Assembly (NCBI GenBank): GCA_003439945.1
Contig: QVRM01005987.1
Coordinates: 186,001 to 250,000 of the forward strand
Length of the DNA: 64,000 nt
Direction of reading: 5' to 3'
Origin: Dermanyssus gallinae
Lineage: Eukaryota; Arthropoda; Arachnida; Mesostigmata; Dermanyssidae
Under the pieces are notes generated by a model, which ran no database searches, had not been told where the DNA came from, and was given only the letters and a program-made list of their open reading frames with translations. Shown piece by piece: positions 25,300 to 37,550 of this stretch (within the stretch, counting starts at the first letter, position 1; each line of letters begins with the position of its first letter). A program made the position numbers and the translations under genes.

Positions 25300-26230
25300 A
25301 GCTTTCCGTTGTAACAACATGTGCTTTAAAAAAAAGAGGTGAAACATCCAAACGGACGTATGGATCAACCTAATATTTTAACCAGTATTTATCCATTTTG
25401 TTGCCCTTTTTTCCTTTCCACTCTCCTAGCTCCTTTACAACATTCATCGTATTTATCCTGCATTGTTTTATGAATTTTGCTTAGATCTACCTCTATTGTG
25501 TCTCCTAAAAGTTGTCTAATTTAATCTGTTTTAAGTGCCCATATATTGTTATATATCTGCGTCTCATTTTTCCATACTGATTAGTGGCTCAACTGCGTTC
25601 GTAGTAGTGCAAGACATGGAGTGAACGTTTGGAAAAAAAACCGTGACAAAAGAGGCAACCGTGAGACATTTGTTTGCTAGGAGAATAAGTGCAACTCTTA
25701 ACAAACATGTAAATGTGTAAACATGTATAATTTTATTTTTTCTACTGCCTTTGTATGTATGAGTTAACGAGTATCGTTCTGGTAGACTCTTCGATCAGCA
25801 CGTCCTCAGTTGTGCTGATCGATGAGGAAAAGCAGGTGGCCAATAAACTCTTGGTACATATCTTCCAGTGAACAACGCGCTAAGAACATTTGAGTGTACA
25901 AACGTCAAGGAATATCTTCTCCCTTCAAAGCACATATTGTACCTTGGGATACGTCAAATCAGTTTAAGTTAGGTTGGGCAGATTTAATCATGAGCACTGC
26001 AGCCTGCTATCCTTGTTGGCCAACAAGGACAACACGTTATGGTACCCCACATAATTTGTCAACATTATCTGATAGCTCTTGCATGTCTCGTCAATCATAA
26101 ACACCTGACAAGCACATGCGCCCGAGAGCTCGGCACCTGAGACACTCTCGGTTAAACAAGTTTTTGTGGCACAGATTATTGAGGCATTGCGGCTCCAGGG
26201 ATAATTTTTTTTAATTTTTAATTTTTATTT
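25300..26230. other. no recognised gene
   Basis: AT-rich. A small inverted repeat (gatcagcac..gtgctgatc) lies near 25,793-25,822. No coding signal. Confidence 0.4.
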
Positions 26231-26231
26231 T

Positions 26232-26415
26232 CCCGTAAGGCAGTTGCCCGTGTACGGATTTTCCATGTCATGGCTAAGTTTATTCCACTCCGGCATTTAC
26301 TTTGTCTAAATTGGAAACCATGCGAACCAATTTAAGAGTGGCCGGTCTGAGTCTCGAACCCAGTCCTCCCGAATGCAAGGCAAAGGCTTTGCCACTAAGC
26401 CACCTTGCTCGGAAA
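26232..26415 (-). mobile_element. SINE-B, tRNA-derived
   Basis: Read on the minus strand, a tRNA-like head carries an A box (tggcttagtggc, about 26,390-26,401) and a B box (gggttcgagact). The body contains 'cggagtggaataaa', 'atgacatgg' and 'cgtgtacgggcaactgcc', and it ends in an A-rich tail (T-rich on the plus strand at 26,203-26,230). The body recurs at 57.67 and 61.05 kb, so it is a repeat family distinct from SINE-A. It is not a functional tRNA gene: no cloverleaf with a matching acceptor stem is evident. Confidence 0.75.
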
Positions 26416-27735
26416 ATGTATATTTGCTCTTCTTTTGTCAGTGATCGGGCATAAAAAAATACGTTTAACTGGTCACAGTCAGATCCATTCTGCCGGTAAT
26501 TCGTAGTTTGAAGAAAATATTAGTCTGGAGTCATTGGGTATCCAACAGGTAGTACTTTCGGCACTTTAGCCAGACACAGTACTCTGTTGAGTCACAAAGC
26601 TGCCCCGGCTGGCCCGTTTTTAACCGGCTGGCACTTGGTCACAGCCATGTGTACTTGACTGAGAGTACTCAGCAAGCATTCGTTGGGCTTAGGTACTTCA
26701 CTGACATGTTTTCACGTAAAGTGCTCATCTCAAATGTCTGCTAGTGGTAGCAGTTCGATTATTTGAATGCTCCTCGTAATCACGAATAAGCTGTGAAAAT
26801 CTACAACGCTTCGCCTTGAGCTTCTTTATTTTTAGCTGCTGATTTAGCGGCTGGCATAGCAAGCGTACGCACATCCTTAAGTTTGGCCTTGGGAGGCAGT
26901 TTAGACACAAACAACTTACGAACCTTTGGCACTCCGCTCAATTTGCACGATTGCTTTGTTAGGCAATCTTTCTAGGGGCGTTTGTGCTAAAGGCCCACTT
27001 TTAGCACATTTGACGTCTGTCTTTGCCTCCTTGATTGCCGCCGTCAGCAGCAGCAACTGCACCCATTTTATTCTTCTCATTGCTTCGGATGATACACCAG
27101 GCATAGCGGTATTCTTATATTCTTCACTATCACATACGCCTATTATCATTCCAATAATTGTTGCCGCCTTTTCAAGTCGTTATTAGACGTTAACGATCGT
27201 ATAAATATATATATAAAAAAAACACAGTGTACCTTAGATAGATCTCACTTTGGATTCTATAGAAACTCAATTATTCGTTAGATGATATGTGTGCGTCGGA
27301 AAATTTGTCGTCAACAAACTTGCAACAGAACAGATACAGCAACAACGAGGGGAGTTCTCGTTGCCATATATTACATATTGTACGCTCTACTCCTCCCCCC
27401 ATCCTAGGCTGCCGGCTATGAGAACAAAGGGGAGTGTTACTTTTGGGAGTGTGTGCAGCCCAACCAATGTTCAAGTGGAGGAAAGGTACTCACAGCACGC
27501 ATAATTCGCGCGCATCATCACGACGAGTCACGCCGCAAGAGAGCCATAGTTATTCCCTGGCAATTATAATAACTGGCACGCCATTTGCCAGAATACGTGT
27601 CGGTTGTTAGATATAATTACTGCCAAACAGTCGCTGATCGATTGGGCGGGAGAACTGTCGACAGGTTCGACAACTCTTCGGTTTCACTCGGCGGATGTTT
27701 CCCGTATGAAATTGCGTTTCAATAGCAGACATTTC

Positions 27736-27741
<6 letters not shown>
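26416..27741. other. no firmly recognised gene
   Basis: Minus frames at 26,725-26,910 and 26,916-27,149 are mildly protein-like (one reads 'KLFVSKLPPKAKLKDVRTL') but are interrupted. I could not assign them. Confidence 0.3.

Positions 27742-27812
<71 letters not shown>
27742..27812. repeat. (TA)n microsatellite
   Basis: About 35 TA units. Confidence 0.95.
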
Positions 27813-27813
<1 letters not shown>

Positions 27814-28305
27814 GTTTTACTAGCCCTCCCAGCGCATACCCATGTAGTATGTTTTAGCTGTACGATGATCGTGTCATGCAATTCTGTCTGCGGTACGAGA
27901 ACAGCTAACTACGTCGACGGTTTATAAAACCGAAATTTAAGTCAAAAAAGATTACACGAAGTACTACGAAAATATCGCGGTTCTTTAAAAACGTATTCGA
28001 CGATAACCGTTCCAAAAAGCGTAGCTAGGCAACGATTTCTAATTGTAGTCCCTGCGCACTTAACACACACTTAACCTGCTTACAACGGGATAATGAGGCA
28101 ACCTGCATCAGCGGTGCAACTAAACGCCACTACGTTCCTTCAAAGAAGCTTCATGCACTCTAATATGCTTTTCCACACGGATACGCTCACACACATCGTC
28201 TTTTGTTTGTGGTAGCCGTTTCTGTTTTGTTAGCACTTTTAATACTGCAATGCAGCGCTATTCGTGATGCTGCAATCACTAAATCACTAAAAATAGGAAT
28301 AATAG

Positions 28306-28593
28306 TCATTCATTAGTGATGTGACTTATACTACCACTACTACAACCACTATCTGCAAACAGGCCATTGTCAGAGTTGTAATTAAAATTGTTTGCTGTTA
28401 GGCTGGTGAAGTGCAGGAACATGTAAAGAGGGGGTTCTGTGTGGTAATTCGCAAGTGTCGCTTTATTAGGAGCAATTTCCTGTGTGAAACTATTAGTGAC
28501 GAACGGGTCTTGTTCGAGTGGTGTAGACATATGTATATGCGAGCAACGGCTGGGGGCTTGCGACGAAGTCACTGTGAAGTGTAAAGTAAGCAC
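28306..28593 (-). other. open frame, Ser/Thr/Asn-rich, unassigned
   Basis: Ninety-five codons without a stop, rich in Ser, Thr and Asn with a 'LFADSGCSSGS' stretch near the C-terminus. The composition resembles a disordered region of a regulatory protein. No splice sites, domain or homologue was recognised, and chance cannot be excluded. Confidence 0.15.
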
Positions 28594-28807
28594 GGTTGGT
28601 TCAGAATAGCTGACTTTAATTGTCTGTCATTGTCGCCTTATTAATATTACTGCATACATGCCTTGAATGTCACTGGCTTGGTGGGAAATAAAACTACGTT
28701 TGCACGTAACTAATATAATTTCTGGCTAGCCAACTGGGAGTATTGCCAAAAAAACGAAAGAAAACTAAAAATGTGCAAATTAGGAACCAGGACATTGTCA
28801 TAAATCG

Positions 28808-28809
<2 letters not shown>

Positions 28810-28864
<55 letters not shown>
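28810..28864. repeat. (TA)n microsatellite
   Basis: About 27 TA units. Confidence 0.95.
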
Positions 28865-28867
<3 letters not shown>

Positions 28868-29576
28868 AAAATGCTATGATATGTTATATGATAAATAATA
28901 CCGCCCAACCACAGCTATGAAAAGAATATGAATAAATGTTAAAACAAAGTCAGTTTATTTCAGTCAGGAAAATCAAGCGAGTGCTAGCAGATCAAGCGTT
29001 GGCGCTTACAATCAGAAATTCTACGCGGCCAAGAAAGCACTATGTATTACGTAATTTATTTCAAAAACCTAAAAACTTGGCTTAACATAAATTCTAAAGT
29101 TTAGCTATGTGTATCATTTAACATAGGTTTTCTGAGCAGTCAAATTGCCACACAATGTTTTTTTGTACTTGTAAAAGAGTGGCCACGAATACTCTACGTC
29201 TATCTATTCTACGTACGTTGAGGTTGCAGTTGGGTAACATAGCGCCCTGGAGCGACAAGTTAAATCTGTTCTCTCCTCTCCTCGGTCTCTGAGTCTGTTC
29301 ATACAGCTATAGGTGCGCGATGATGGGGCGGGGGGGAGATGTAAGCCACAAAACCACGAATTAAAACAGCGCGACAATCTTTGGACCTTTACCGCAGGTC
29401 ACGCTCTCTGTATGATGCGAATGCTGCCGCTGATGCGCCTCAAGCCGCTTAGCGCTTCTGTGTAAGAAGCTCTCGAGGCGTCGTCTGATGATGGTCAAAT
29501 CCCTGATGTCATTATCGTTGTTAGAACTGTCAAGTCAAGGTCAAAAGCACAGTCTGCAGTTAGAACTTCAACGCTG
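28865..29576. other. no recognised gene
   Basis: Nothing supported. Confidence 0.4.
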
Positions 29577-29670
29577 TAGTAGTAGTAGTAGTAGTCGAAG
29601 TAATAGTAGTAATAGTTATCGTTGTTGTTGTTGTTGTTGGTGGTGACGTTGTCGTTGTTGTGGTTGTTGT
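29577..29670. repeat. compound (TAG)n / (GTT)n simple repeat
   Basis: A TAG-type array runs into a GTT-type array with interruptions. A (TC)n tract follows at about 29,847-29,872. Confidence 0.9.
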
Positions 29671-29872
29671 TGCCCCCATTTTGTCGGCAACGAACCGCGA
29701 GGTGTTGAAAGGGGAAAGACAGAGCGTAAACGGGTACAGCTGACGGATGCGGGGCTAAAATACATTAGGACTAATCAAACCGTGCACGCACCCAACGAAC
29801 AAGAGGTAGAGAAAGGTATTCTTCTCTGATTATAGCTTCTGTTTACTCTCTCTCCCTCTCTCTCTCTCTCTT

Positions 29873-30617
29873 CAAGAAGAGGCCATATGAGGGCAGAAAA
29901 TGGGATAACAAAGTATTGCAATCTTCGTCTATTTCACTTTTTCGTTCTCTTACGGCGACAGAAAATACAGGATACAGCCCAAAGAAAAGCAAATAGAAAA
30001 GTTGACGTCTCAGCGGTAAGGCACAAAGAGATGGATGAGATGGGCACACCGATAGAAAAGACATCCAGACACAAATTAGGCGTCGCGCGCAAAGTCTGAT
30101 GCGCCGCAGATCTGCCGTGGCTAATAACAGTAATGGCGCCTTTGGTTTGCCTTAATATACAACAAGGTCCGGCGGGAATACTTTCGGTTCGGAAAGTAAG
30201 CGATGTCGTTCCCGACGGGACCAGCTTTCGTTGACGCCGAAAACTCCCAGTGCGGTTGCATGTCACGACGGCCGTACACATAGAAGAATGTAGGCGTTGC
30301 TTGCACAGTTAGGACCTAAGCGATCGGTCATTGGGCGAAGACTATAGCGAACGTGACTCGAGCAGCTGACTGAAGAACCTAACTTACTGGTCTGCTCGCT
30401 TGAATAGCGTCGGGTCGACGATTACGTCCATCAAACAGCTTTGCGGCTGATGGCGTTGCAGTTCCAAAGTTGCAGTCTAGCGCCAACCTCGTGGGAAGCA
30501 ACGGCTGACGAACAAGGTCAAGCGGGAAGCACTCTTGCGTGGTGCCTTTACAGCAAAAAGCCACATGGACCCATGTGGTGGTAATGCGGAAGGAGAAGGA
30601 AATCACGCGGAAGAGAC
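29873..30617. other. GC-richer block, no assigned gene
   Basis: Overlapping open frames on both strands (for example 29,934-30,281 minus and 30,379-30,606 minus), none with a recognised domain. Confidence 0.3.

Positions 30618-30688
<71 letters not shown>
30618..30688. repeat. (TA)n microsatellite
   Basis: About 33 TA units with an AAT interruption near the left end. Confidence 0.95.
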
Positions 30689-30691
<3 letters not shown>

Positions 30692-30875
30692 TTTAATTTA
30701 GGAAAACTGCAACGTAAGTCAGCTAATCATATAAATAATTACTTGTAGATAAGTATGTCTCGCGTTAACCCGCGACTCCAGTGTACTTCTGGATTTATGT
30801 GTGTATGTATATATATACCACGATTTTTTAAAATTGAATAACTTAGCACTTTGATGTTAACATTTAACCCTGCGT

Positions 30876-30880
<5 letters not shown>

Positions 30881-30930
<50 letters not shown>
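30881..30930. repeat. (TA)n microsatellite
   Basis: About 25 TA units. Confidence 0.95.
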
Positions 30931-30933
<3 letters not shown>

Positions 30934-31329
30934 ATATTATGTTATTGCGAGAAAACGAGTTGTCCAATTTTCGAACCCTCGTGTGCAATCACTTGAAAAG
31001 TACTATAACGCTAAACGTCTATAAAACAATCATAAGAATGTTCATTTCACAGGAATCATTTTGGTGCAAAGTCGTTCGATTCACAGTATGATTATCGTCT
31101 GCCGCTGTCCTGCCCTTCGATTGAACTTCCATAGGGTCCCGTGCGAACACACGAGGAACGTTTTGCGACGTGTGTACGGTGTCTGTCTGCAGTATACCCC
31201 AGGTCCTACGGGCTTGGAATCGGCATTACTATTCAATGCATCATGGGCTATAAATCTAGGGGTTTTTCCAACAGTTCTGGTTGCAGCATGGCCGCGGACT
31301 CTTAGCGGTATATAGTTTACCATCTATTC

Positions 31330-31440
31330 TTAATGAGCATCGCCCAATGAAAATTCGATCAACATTGGGGATCGAACCGGCAACACCCCCGGTGGTACAT
31401 GACAGCCATGACTGGCGCCGCCACTCATACGATCTGATTC
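31330..31440 (-). mobile_element. possible third tRNA-derived SINE head
   Basis: The minus strand contains 'ggttcgatcccc' (31,366-31,377), a perfect match to a Pol III B box, with a weak A-box-like 'tggctgtcatg' about 30 nt upstream. It fits neither SINE-A nor SINE-B. With only one copy in the window it could equally be a decayed tRNA gene or chance. Confidence 0.3.
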
Positions 31441-32839
31441 TGGCCGCCGCTTACGCCTCTCCTCTGTTAGGATATGACTCTATGGGATTTCGTCATCAGA
31501 GGACGCAATAAAACAGCTTACGGTAATCATATCACGAATCAAACCACCGTCGATTTGCTAATACTAACAATGCCCAATCTCCTGAATGTGGTTTTTTTTA
31601 ATGAACGTAAATGTAATATGGTAATTCATCGTATTGAGCGCGAAGCCTTAGACATAACTCATTTATTTAATAACTCATCACAGGATCTCGAATCTTCTCA
31701 GCTCAATTAGTTTGCTTCCCCTCGCCCACGTTGGATATCTGGAAAACAAAGCAGCTGTTTTTATTCCGAACAAAGCATCGGTTTCTCAATCGCATCATTT
31801 GTGATGTAATATACGGCCAGCAACATTGTTATAACAAACATTGTTAATTTCAGTCCCACTCCTAACTAAGACGTGTCCGCCTCCTTTTAACGAAGATTAA
31901 CGACCTCGAATGTCTCGAATTTTTGTGACCTAATGAACACGTGTAATGTAGTGTAATTGTAACACTACCAAACTGACGCATTCGTGATATACGAACGGTG
32001 TCTACAATTACAACGTAATCATAAGTTCTTCTGCGAGTCGGGAAGAGAGTCGCTATTTCGGGCACGTCATCTTTACAGGGTCACGGCGTTGCGCGTGACG
32101 TGGCCAAACCTACTACCTTTCATGCGTACGACAGGAAGGCAGCACCTTTGCAAATCATCTTCGTACGAGGCCTATTTGTCAATGGGTTGTTACCAATGAA
32201 AAGGTTTATAACGACACTATGCTTTAAATAAAAAAAAAATGTAAATAGAACTTGAATTTTTCAATTCAAAAGTAGTCATCAGAGGCCCGAGCAGAGCTAT
32301 TCCACTGGACTGTAGGGAGCGGATGCGTACTCTGTTATGTAGGTTTTCGTTGCAGCTCGCTGAGAGCTTCTTCGGAACAGGCTGCGCGCACGCCTTTTGG
32401 TAACTCAACCTATCGTGCACAATAGTCCACACTGGCCCCCACCAGCACTGCTAATCTTCGCATTGTTTCCTCGCCGATCACTTTCCACCGGGTCGTTCAC
32501 CTTGCCGATGATTACGGCCATGATTACCGTATTTGCCTGACCTGGTATCGGGTTAGGCAAACACTCGAACGCTTCCGGTCGTTGCAAAAACGAGCTTTTC
32601 AGCTTTTCTATTGTCTTGCGGACACAGGACATATTCCCTGTGTACGGCCACCATCCGGCTATGAACATAAGCCGGTTGAACACTTTTCGCAGTCAGAAAT
32701 CAGTGTTATCAGATTTCTGACTTTGCTGACTTCTAACACATTGCTTCACCTCGGTCATCTACTTTTGCAATGGGAACGCCATGATGTCCTCACACGCCGC
32801 ACATTTCGTAAAAACCAAACCTGGATTATATCTGAACAC

Positions 32840-32842
<3 letters not shown>
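31441..32842. other. no recognised gene
   Basis: A perfect 10-bp hairpin (gtcagaaatc..gatttctgac) lies near 32,691-32,718. ORFs at 32,405-32,683 (minus) and 32,582-32,935 (plus) overlap and are unassigned. Confidence 0.4.

Positions 32843-32870
<28 letters not shown>
32843..32870. repeat. (TA)n microsatellite, left half
   Basis: The TA array abuts the left end of the mariner; the array resumes on its other side at 34,190. This suggests one array split by the insertion. Confidence 0.9.
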
Positions 32871-32874
<4 letters not shown>

Positions 32875-32875
<1 letters not shown>

Positions 32876-34190
32876 GCTGTTCAAAACGTATCGCGACTGT
32901 TGTGTTTTTTTCAAAAATTATTCATTTATTCATGAATATCTATTTTGTCCCCTTTAAAGTAATCCCCATGAGATATTATACACATGTGCCAACGGTTTTT
33001 CCAATCTTCGAAGCACTTCAAAAAACCATTTTTTTTAACCTTGGTCAGCTCCTCCTTCGATGCCGTCTTTATCTCGTCAAGCGTAGCGTAACGTCGTCCT
33101 TTCATGGGCCTCTTCAGTTTAGGGAACAAGAAAAAGTCACAGGGGGCCAGATCTGGGGAATACGGTGGCTGCGGCATCATTAGTGTGTTGTTTTTGGTCA
33201 AAAACTCGCGCACAAGCAACGATGTGTGAGCAGGGGCGTTATCGTGGTGCAAAAGCCAATTTTTGTTCTTCCACAAATCCGGGCGTTTCTGGCGGATTGC
33301 TTCGCGCAAATTGCGCATAACTTGCAGGTAATATTCCTTATTGACCGTTCTACCCTGTGGCAAGAACTCATGATGCACCACGCCCCTGCAATCGAAGAAA
33401 ACTGTCAGCAAAACTTTCACATTCGACCGAACTTGGCGCGCTTTTTTCGGTCTTGGTTCGTGCGGCAGCTTCCATTGAGATGATTGAGCTTTGGTTTCCA
33501 CGTCATAACCATAAACCCACGATTCGTCACCAGTTATGACCCTCTGGAGCAAATTTGGGTCGTCGCGGACAGAGTCCAACATCTCATTAGCAATGTTCAT
33601 GTGATGCTGTTTTTGGTCGCAATTGAGCAATTTTGGTACGAATTTTGCGGCGACCCGTCTCATGCCCAAATCATTGATAAAAATCGAATGGCACGAGCCA
33701 ATCGATATGTTTAGGTCCTCAGCAACTTCTCTAACGGTGATTCGACGATTGGCCAATACCATTTTCTCCACTTCATTAATTTTTTCGTCTGTTGTTGAAG
33801 TGCTCGGGCGTCCGGCACGCTCTTCGTCGTTCACATCTTCTCGGCCTTCTGAGAAAATTTTGTACCACCGATAAACGTTGCTTCGGTCCAAGGTAGCTTC
33901 TCCGTATGCCACAGTTAACATTCGGAATGCATCCGCGCACTTAATTTCGTTTTTCACACAAAATTTGATACAGGTTCTTTGATCCATTCTTTTGAATAGG
34001 TAAAAATCGAAGACGATCCAAAACACGTGCAAGCAAAGCAGCTGTCAACAATTAAGTGAACATTCAAAATGGCCGAGCTTGTCGGCATAAGTGAGAGACA
34101 TGAGTAACAACCTAACGCCACAAAAAATCTAAATTCGAATATACGTAACCCGCAAAAATTTTTCCCCCGCGATACTTTTTGAACAAACGG
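32875..34190 (-). mobile_element. complete mariner transposon
   Basis: A 1.3-kb element with terminal inverted repeats. The left end at 32,879-32,896 reads tgttcaaaacgtatcgcg, and the right end, read on the minus strand from 34,190, contains tgttcaaaaagtatcgcg (one mismatch in 18). TA-repeat DNA lies directly outside both ends, consistent with the TA target of mariner elements. The outermost few bases of the left end differ from the right end, so the exact left boundary is uncertain. The internal transposase gene is uninterrupted. Size, ends and gene are all normal for the mariner family, and it is the youngest-looking DNA transposon in the window. Confidence 0.9.
32926..33987 (-). CDS. mariner transposase, DD34D, uninterrupted
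   Basis: 353 residues, the normal family length. The start was set at 33,987 (MDQRTCIKF) because mariner proteins begin this way; an in-frame ATG 15 codons upstream (34,032) precedes only a hydrophobic, unrelated stretch. Residues about 5-60 and 75-110 form the paired helix-turn-helix DNA-binding region, and 'KFVPKLLN' (115-122) is the linker. Catalytic Asp154 lies in TGDESW, Asp249 in HHDNAPAHT and Asp284 in YSPDLAPCDFFLF, with 34 residues between the last two (DD34D). The protein would cut and paste the element at TA sites in the nucleus. All catalytic residues are present and no frameshift is seen, so it could be active. Motif wording suggests the irritans-like group, by inference. Confidence 0.95.
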   Translation of the reverse strand: MDQRTCIKFCVKNEIKCADAFRMLTVAYGEATLDRSNVYRWYKIFSEGREDVNDEERAGRPSTSTTDEKINEVEKMVLANRRITVREVAEDLNISIGSCHSIFINDLGMRRVAAKFVPKLLNCDQKQHHMNIANEMLDSVRDDPNLLQRVITGDESWVYGYDVETKAQSSQWKLPHEPRPKKARQVRSNVKVLLTVFFDCRGVVHHEFLPQGRTVNKEYYLQVMRNLREAIRQKRPDLWKNKNWLLHHDNAPAHTSLLVREFLTKNNTLMMPQPPYSPDLAPCDFFLFPKLKRPMKGRRYATLDEIKTASKEELTKVKKNGFLKCFEDWKNRWHMCIISHGDYFKGDKIDIHE

Positions 34191-34207
34191 TATATATATA
34201 TATATAT
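34190..34207. repeat. (TA)n microsatellite, right half
   Basis: Continuation of the TA array interrupted by the mariner. Confidence 0.85.
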
Positions 34208-34429
34208 GTAAAACGGCCTACACCAAAACATTCAGCAATTAATGACTGTGAATAAATAGTGTATTTTGCGCGCAGTGACCTCACTCTACCTCCGAGAGAG
34301 AACGATTACCGAGGATTTACAAGATAAGGTCATCAAAATAAGCAAATTCGAATGAAATGGTAACGCTGCGAGCCTCAACTATTTTGTGTACGAGCATATT
34401 AAAACAAATATAAATATCCTATTACCATT

Positions 34430-35829
34430 GTTCAGTAATCAAACTATACAACGCATGGACTTGCATCGGTAAAACACCGGAAGAATGGAGAAAAAGGTTT
34501 CTGCAACCCATTTACAAAAAATAGATTAAGCGACCGACCCAAGCAACTACTGCGCAATTGCAGTGATTAGCGTTGTTTGTAAAATTTCAGCTTAACGTGC
34601 TGTAGAACGCTTTTACGATGCCGCACGCCCGTGCATTTTCTTTCATCTTTATTTTTTCATTCCTCGGGGGATGATCTACGTCTGACGCAGTTGCCTTCCT
34701 TTTCGGTCTCGTAACGGTCCGCCAAGATTAAAGAGAGATGCCATATGCGGCTTTTATCGATTCTAATTGATCGACTGTGTTAGAAGGGAAATTCATTAAA
34801 GTACTTACAACCCGATCTTCTATACATATACAGAGGACACTATAAATATTTTGATACACGGCATGCTGCAAGTGAACCTCATTACCACCAAAGGGCTCAT
34901 TGTGTCAACCGGCCAATAGCACAAAGAACTGAAGTCGTTCGGGTGACTCGGCAAGCCCGATCTTCGTGATAGTGTATAAAACTTGCTTGGCGGACGCCCT
35001 CAAAAATATAAAAGCGACACACGCATTTTATGCCGACGACTTGGTAATTCTTGCAAAAACACGAAACCACCTCCAGTTACATCTAATCCAAGCAAGCCAA
35101 CTGACAATCAACATTGCCAAAACAGTAGTACTACGATTTAGTCGAGGCGGATCGTACGCCGCAGACAATTCGTGCATTATGATTGAGGGGTATTTAAATA
35201 TTGAACTTGTCAATCACATTAGCTTTTTAGGAGTGACAGTGACGCCCCGGCTATCATTCAGCAGATATATTACATTTACAATTATGTTTATTTCACTCAA
35301 ATTGAGTGTAATATTTATTTCAAAATGTATCTTCATGAAGCTCTATCTTCTTCACGCTTCCGACGAGAGAAGTAGTGCAACGATTTTCGGTCCAGCGCTG
35401 TGCACTCCACTGCATGGTACTTGGCACACCTCTGCAAGCAAAACCGGCAGGTGCACAACTCGTACTCCTCGTGAAACGTTGCGTTTGAAGATATATTCAA
35501 AATGCATAGCAAGACCACCGCGGTCACATGATCTAGTGAGAGATTTTTTCAATGTCAGATCTTAAAAACATAGATACGATATTATCTTACTTAGTCAATC
35601 GCACCATGGGCTGACCAAGGAACGCATCGGCTACGCTTACACTAGACTGTGCGCCGAGCACGCACAGTAGTAGAACATTTGGGTACTGAAAGAGATGCCA
35701 TTCAGTACACATAATTAATAGAAGCCTACAGCGAATACGCTGTACCAATGCCAGTTGCGAGAAAAGCGCAACATGGCATTTGTAATAGGTCTCTGTAACA
35801 AGAGGGCCTGCTTTTAGGGCTTTCTTTTT
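34430..35829 (+). mobile_element. LINE-A, best copy (5'-truncated, decayed)
   Basis: Around 34,440-34,600 mixed frames give 'GKTPEEWRKRFLQPIYKK' and 'SNYCAIAVISVVCKI', matching the early RT blocks 'WK...I.PIxKK' and 'NYRxIxL'. After a gap, an open frame (34,966-35,565) gives 'ATHAFYADDLVILAKT' with the catalytic YADD box, then 'TINIAKTVVLRFSRGG', 'IELVNHISFLGVTVTP' and 'RLSFSRYI', the standard order after the palm. The final 250 bp match the fragments at 0.1-0.6 and 2.3-2.5 kb. There are stops and deletions outside the open frame, so it is inactive. The tail is an unusual 25-bp tandem array (next entry). Confidence 0.8.
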
Positions 35830-35954
35830 ATCGGACTTGCATATAATAAAAGATATCGGATTTGTATATAATCAAATATATCGGACTTGCATAGAATCAA
35901 ATATATCGGATTTGTATATAATAAAATTTATCGGATTTTTATAAAATCAAATTT
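35830..35954 (+). repeat. 25-bp tandem array at the LINE-A 3' end
   Basis: Exactly five 25-bp units, each starting 'atcgga' followed by 'YttgYata'-like sequence and an A-rich half. The period is strict with a few substitutions. It takes the place of the (ATT)n tail seen on the copy at 616-691. Confidence 0.9.
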
Positions 35955-36029
35955 ACAGATTTGACGAGTTACACGAGAGTGGCTAGTTATCTGCCCCCGG
36001 AAAACCAAGTAATGCAGATATTCCGTACG

Positions 36030-37550
36030 CTGTGCAAACCACAAGCATAGCCGGATTCCATACTAGCCGCACTGTTTGAAACAGGTAGCCGACCTCATAT
36101 ACTGCTCCGTCTAGTGTCGTTCAATTGTAAAAGTTAGACGCAGTGGCTTAGAGATTACTTCGCCTGGCCACTCTTCTTGCCATTTAGGCTGCTCGGCTTT
36201 GTGCGGCGGTTATTTTCGCCTCAGAGATACCTTGTGCGAATCTTCTTACTAGAATCCAGGATTTGTGATCTTTGAGGAGCGCCTCTACAAGGGCCTGGCA
36301 TGTCAGGGGGTTCTGCAGTCCTAGGTTCCGGGACAATAGCTCTCGCTCAGTGTCGAAGAAGGAGCTGAAAACAGGCACCATGGCCTGTTAACAGTTGCGC
36401 GAGCGGGTAGGTAAGCAAGCCGTGTTTGAGGCTGTACCATTTTTTTAAGATCAGGAAGTATTGATCCTGTCCAATATCCAGGATGGCCCGGCTGGATTGC
36501 TTACCATTGCTGGCTCCATTCGCTTAGTGTGTCGGTTCTGCTGACTAGTGTGCCCTCCGTCAGAACGTTGGTTACAGGGTTTCTTGATGCCAATTCTTTT
36601 ACTCTCAAGTCCCAGGGAATTTGTCTGGAGAGTACCTGTACGGCTGCTGTGGAGGCCGTGCGACTTGCTCGTGTTAGGTAAAGCGCCATAGATCTTTGGG
36701 TCTTGCTGAGGAGGCGACGTGTTGTAGCTCTTGTAGTAGTGCGTTCCCATAAGGGTGCGGCGTATAACATGATGCTGTCTATTACTGATGCTAAGAGTCG
36801 GCGCCGGGAGTCGCTTGCCTCTCTGGTCCGTGGGAGGATTTTGCGTAACTCTGCTGAGGCTTTGGCTGCTTTTTTAGCTGCATAGCGCACATGAGGTGTT
36901 CCTGTGAGAGCTCTATCCAGGATCACGCCCAGGTACTTGACCACGGGCGTGGGTGTTATTGGGTGGCCTTCCAGGTGTAAATTTAGGTTGCGTGGAGGAC
37001 GCTTCAGACCGTTTAGAAGGATTGCGTTCATTTTTTGTGAAGCCAGTTCGAGGCCAAGCGTGCGGAGGTGTTGTCGGATATCCGCCAAAGCTCCGTTGGC
37101 TGTACCTTCGAGCAAATCCTCGTCACTGGCGGTAACGATCAGTGCCAGATCGTCTGCGTAGGCGATAGAAAAAACTCCCGGGGGATGCAGCAGTCTTAGT
37201 ACTCCATCATAGGTTATGTTCCACAGGGTTGGTCCCAGTACAGATCCTTGGGGAACCCCGGCAGTGACGGCGTAGTCCACTCCATCGTATGTAGGTGCTC
37301 GGTCCTTTAGATACGACGCTAGGATACGTCGTAGGTAGGGAGACACGCCTTTATTTCCAAGTGCTTGGTTTATGGCGTCCCACGAGAGCGTATTAAACGC
37401 GTTTTTGACATCAATAAGGACGGCCAGGCAGTGCGCCCGGTTTGCGATAGGTGAATTTCTTTGTGTTTCAGCTATGTTTAGAACTTTGCTGATAGCCGAG
37501 TGTGTGGAGTGCCCGGCGCGGAAACCATGCTGGTTTTCTGACAGCGCCTT

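Noticed and set aside
26725..27149. Minus-strand RRM/nucleolin-like reading (KLFVSKLPPKAKLKDVRTL)
   Set aside because: Only one short block resembles an RRM start, the frames are interrupted, and the rest matches nothing.
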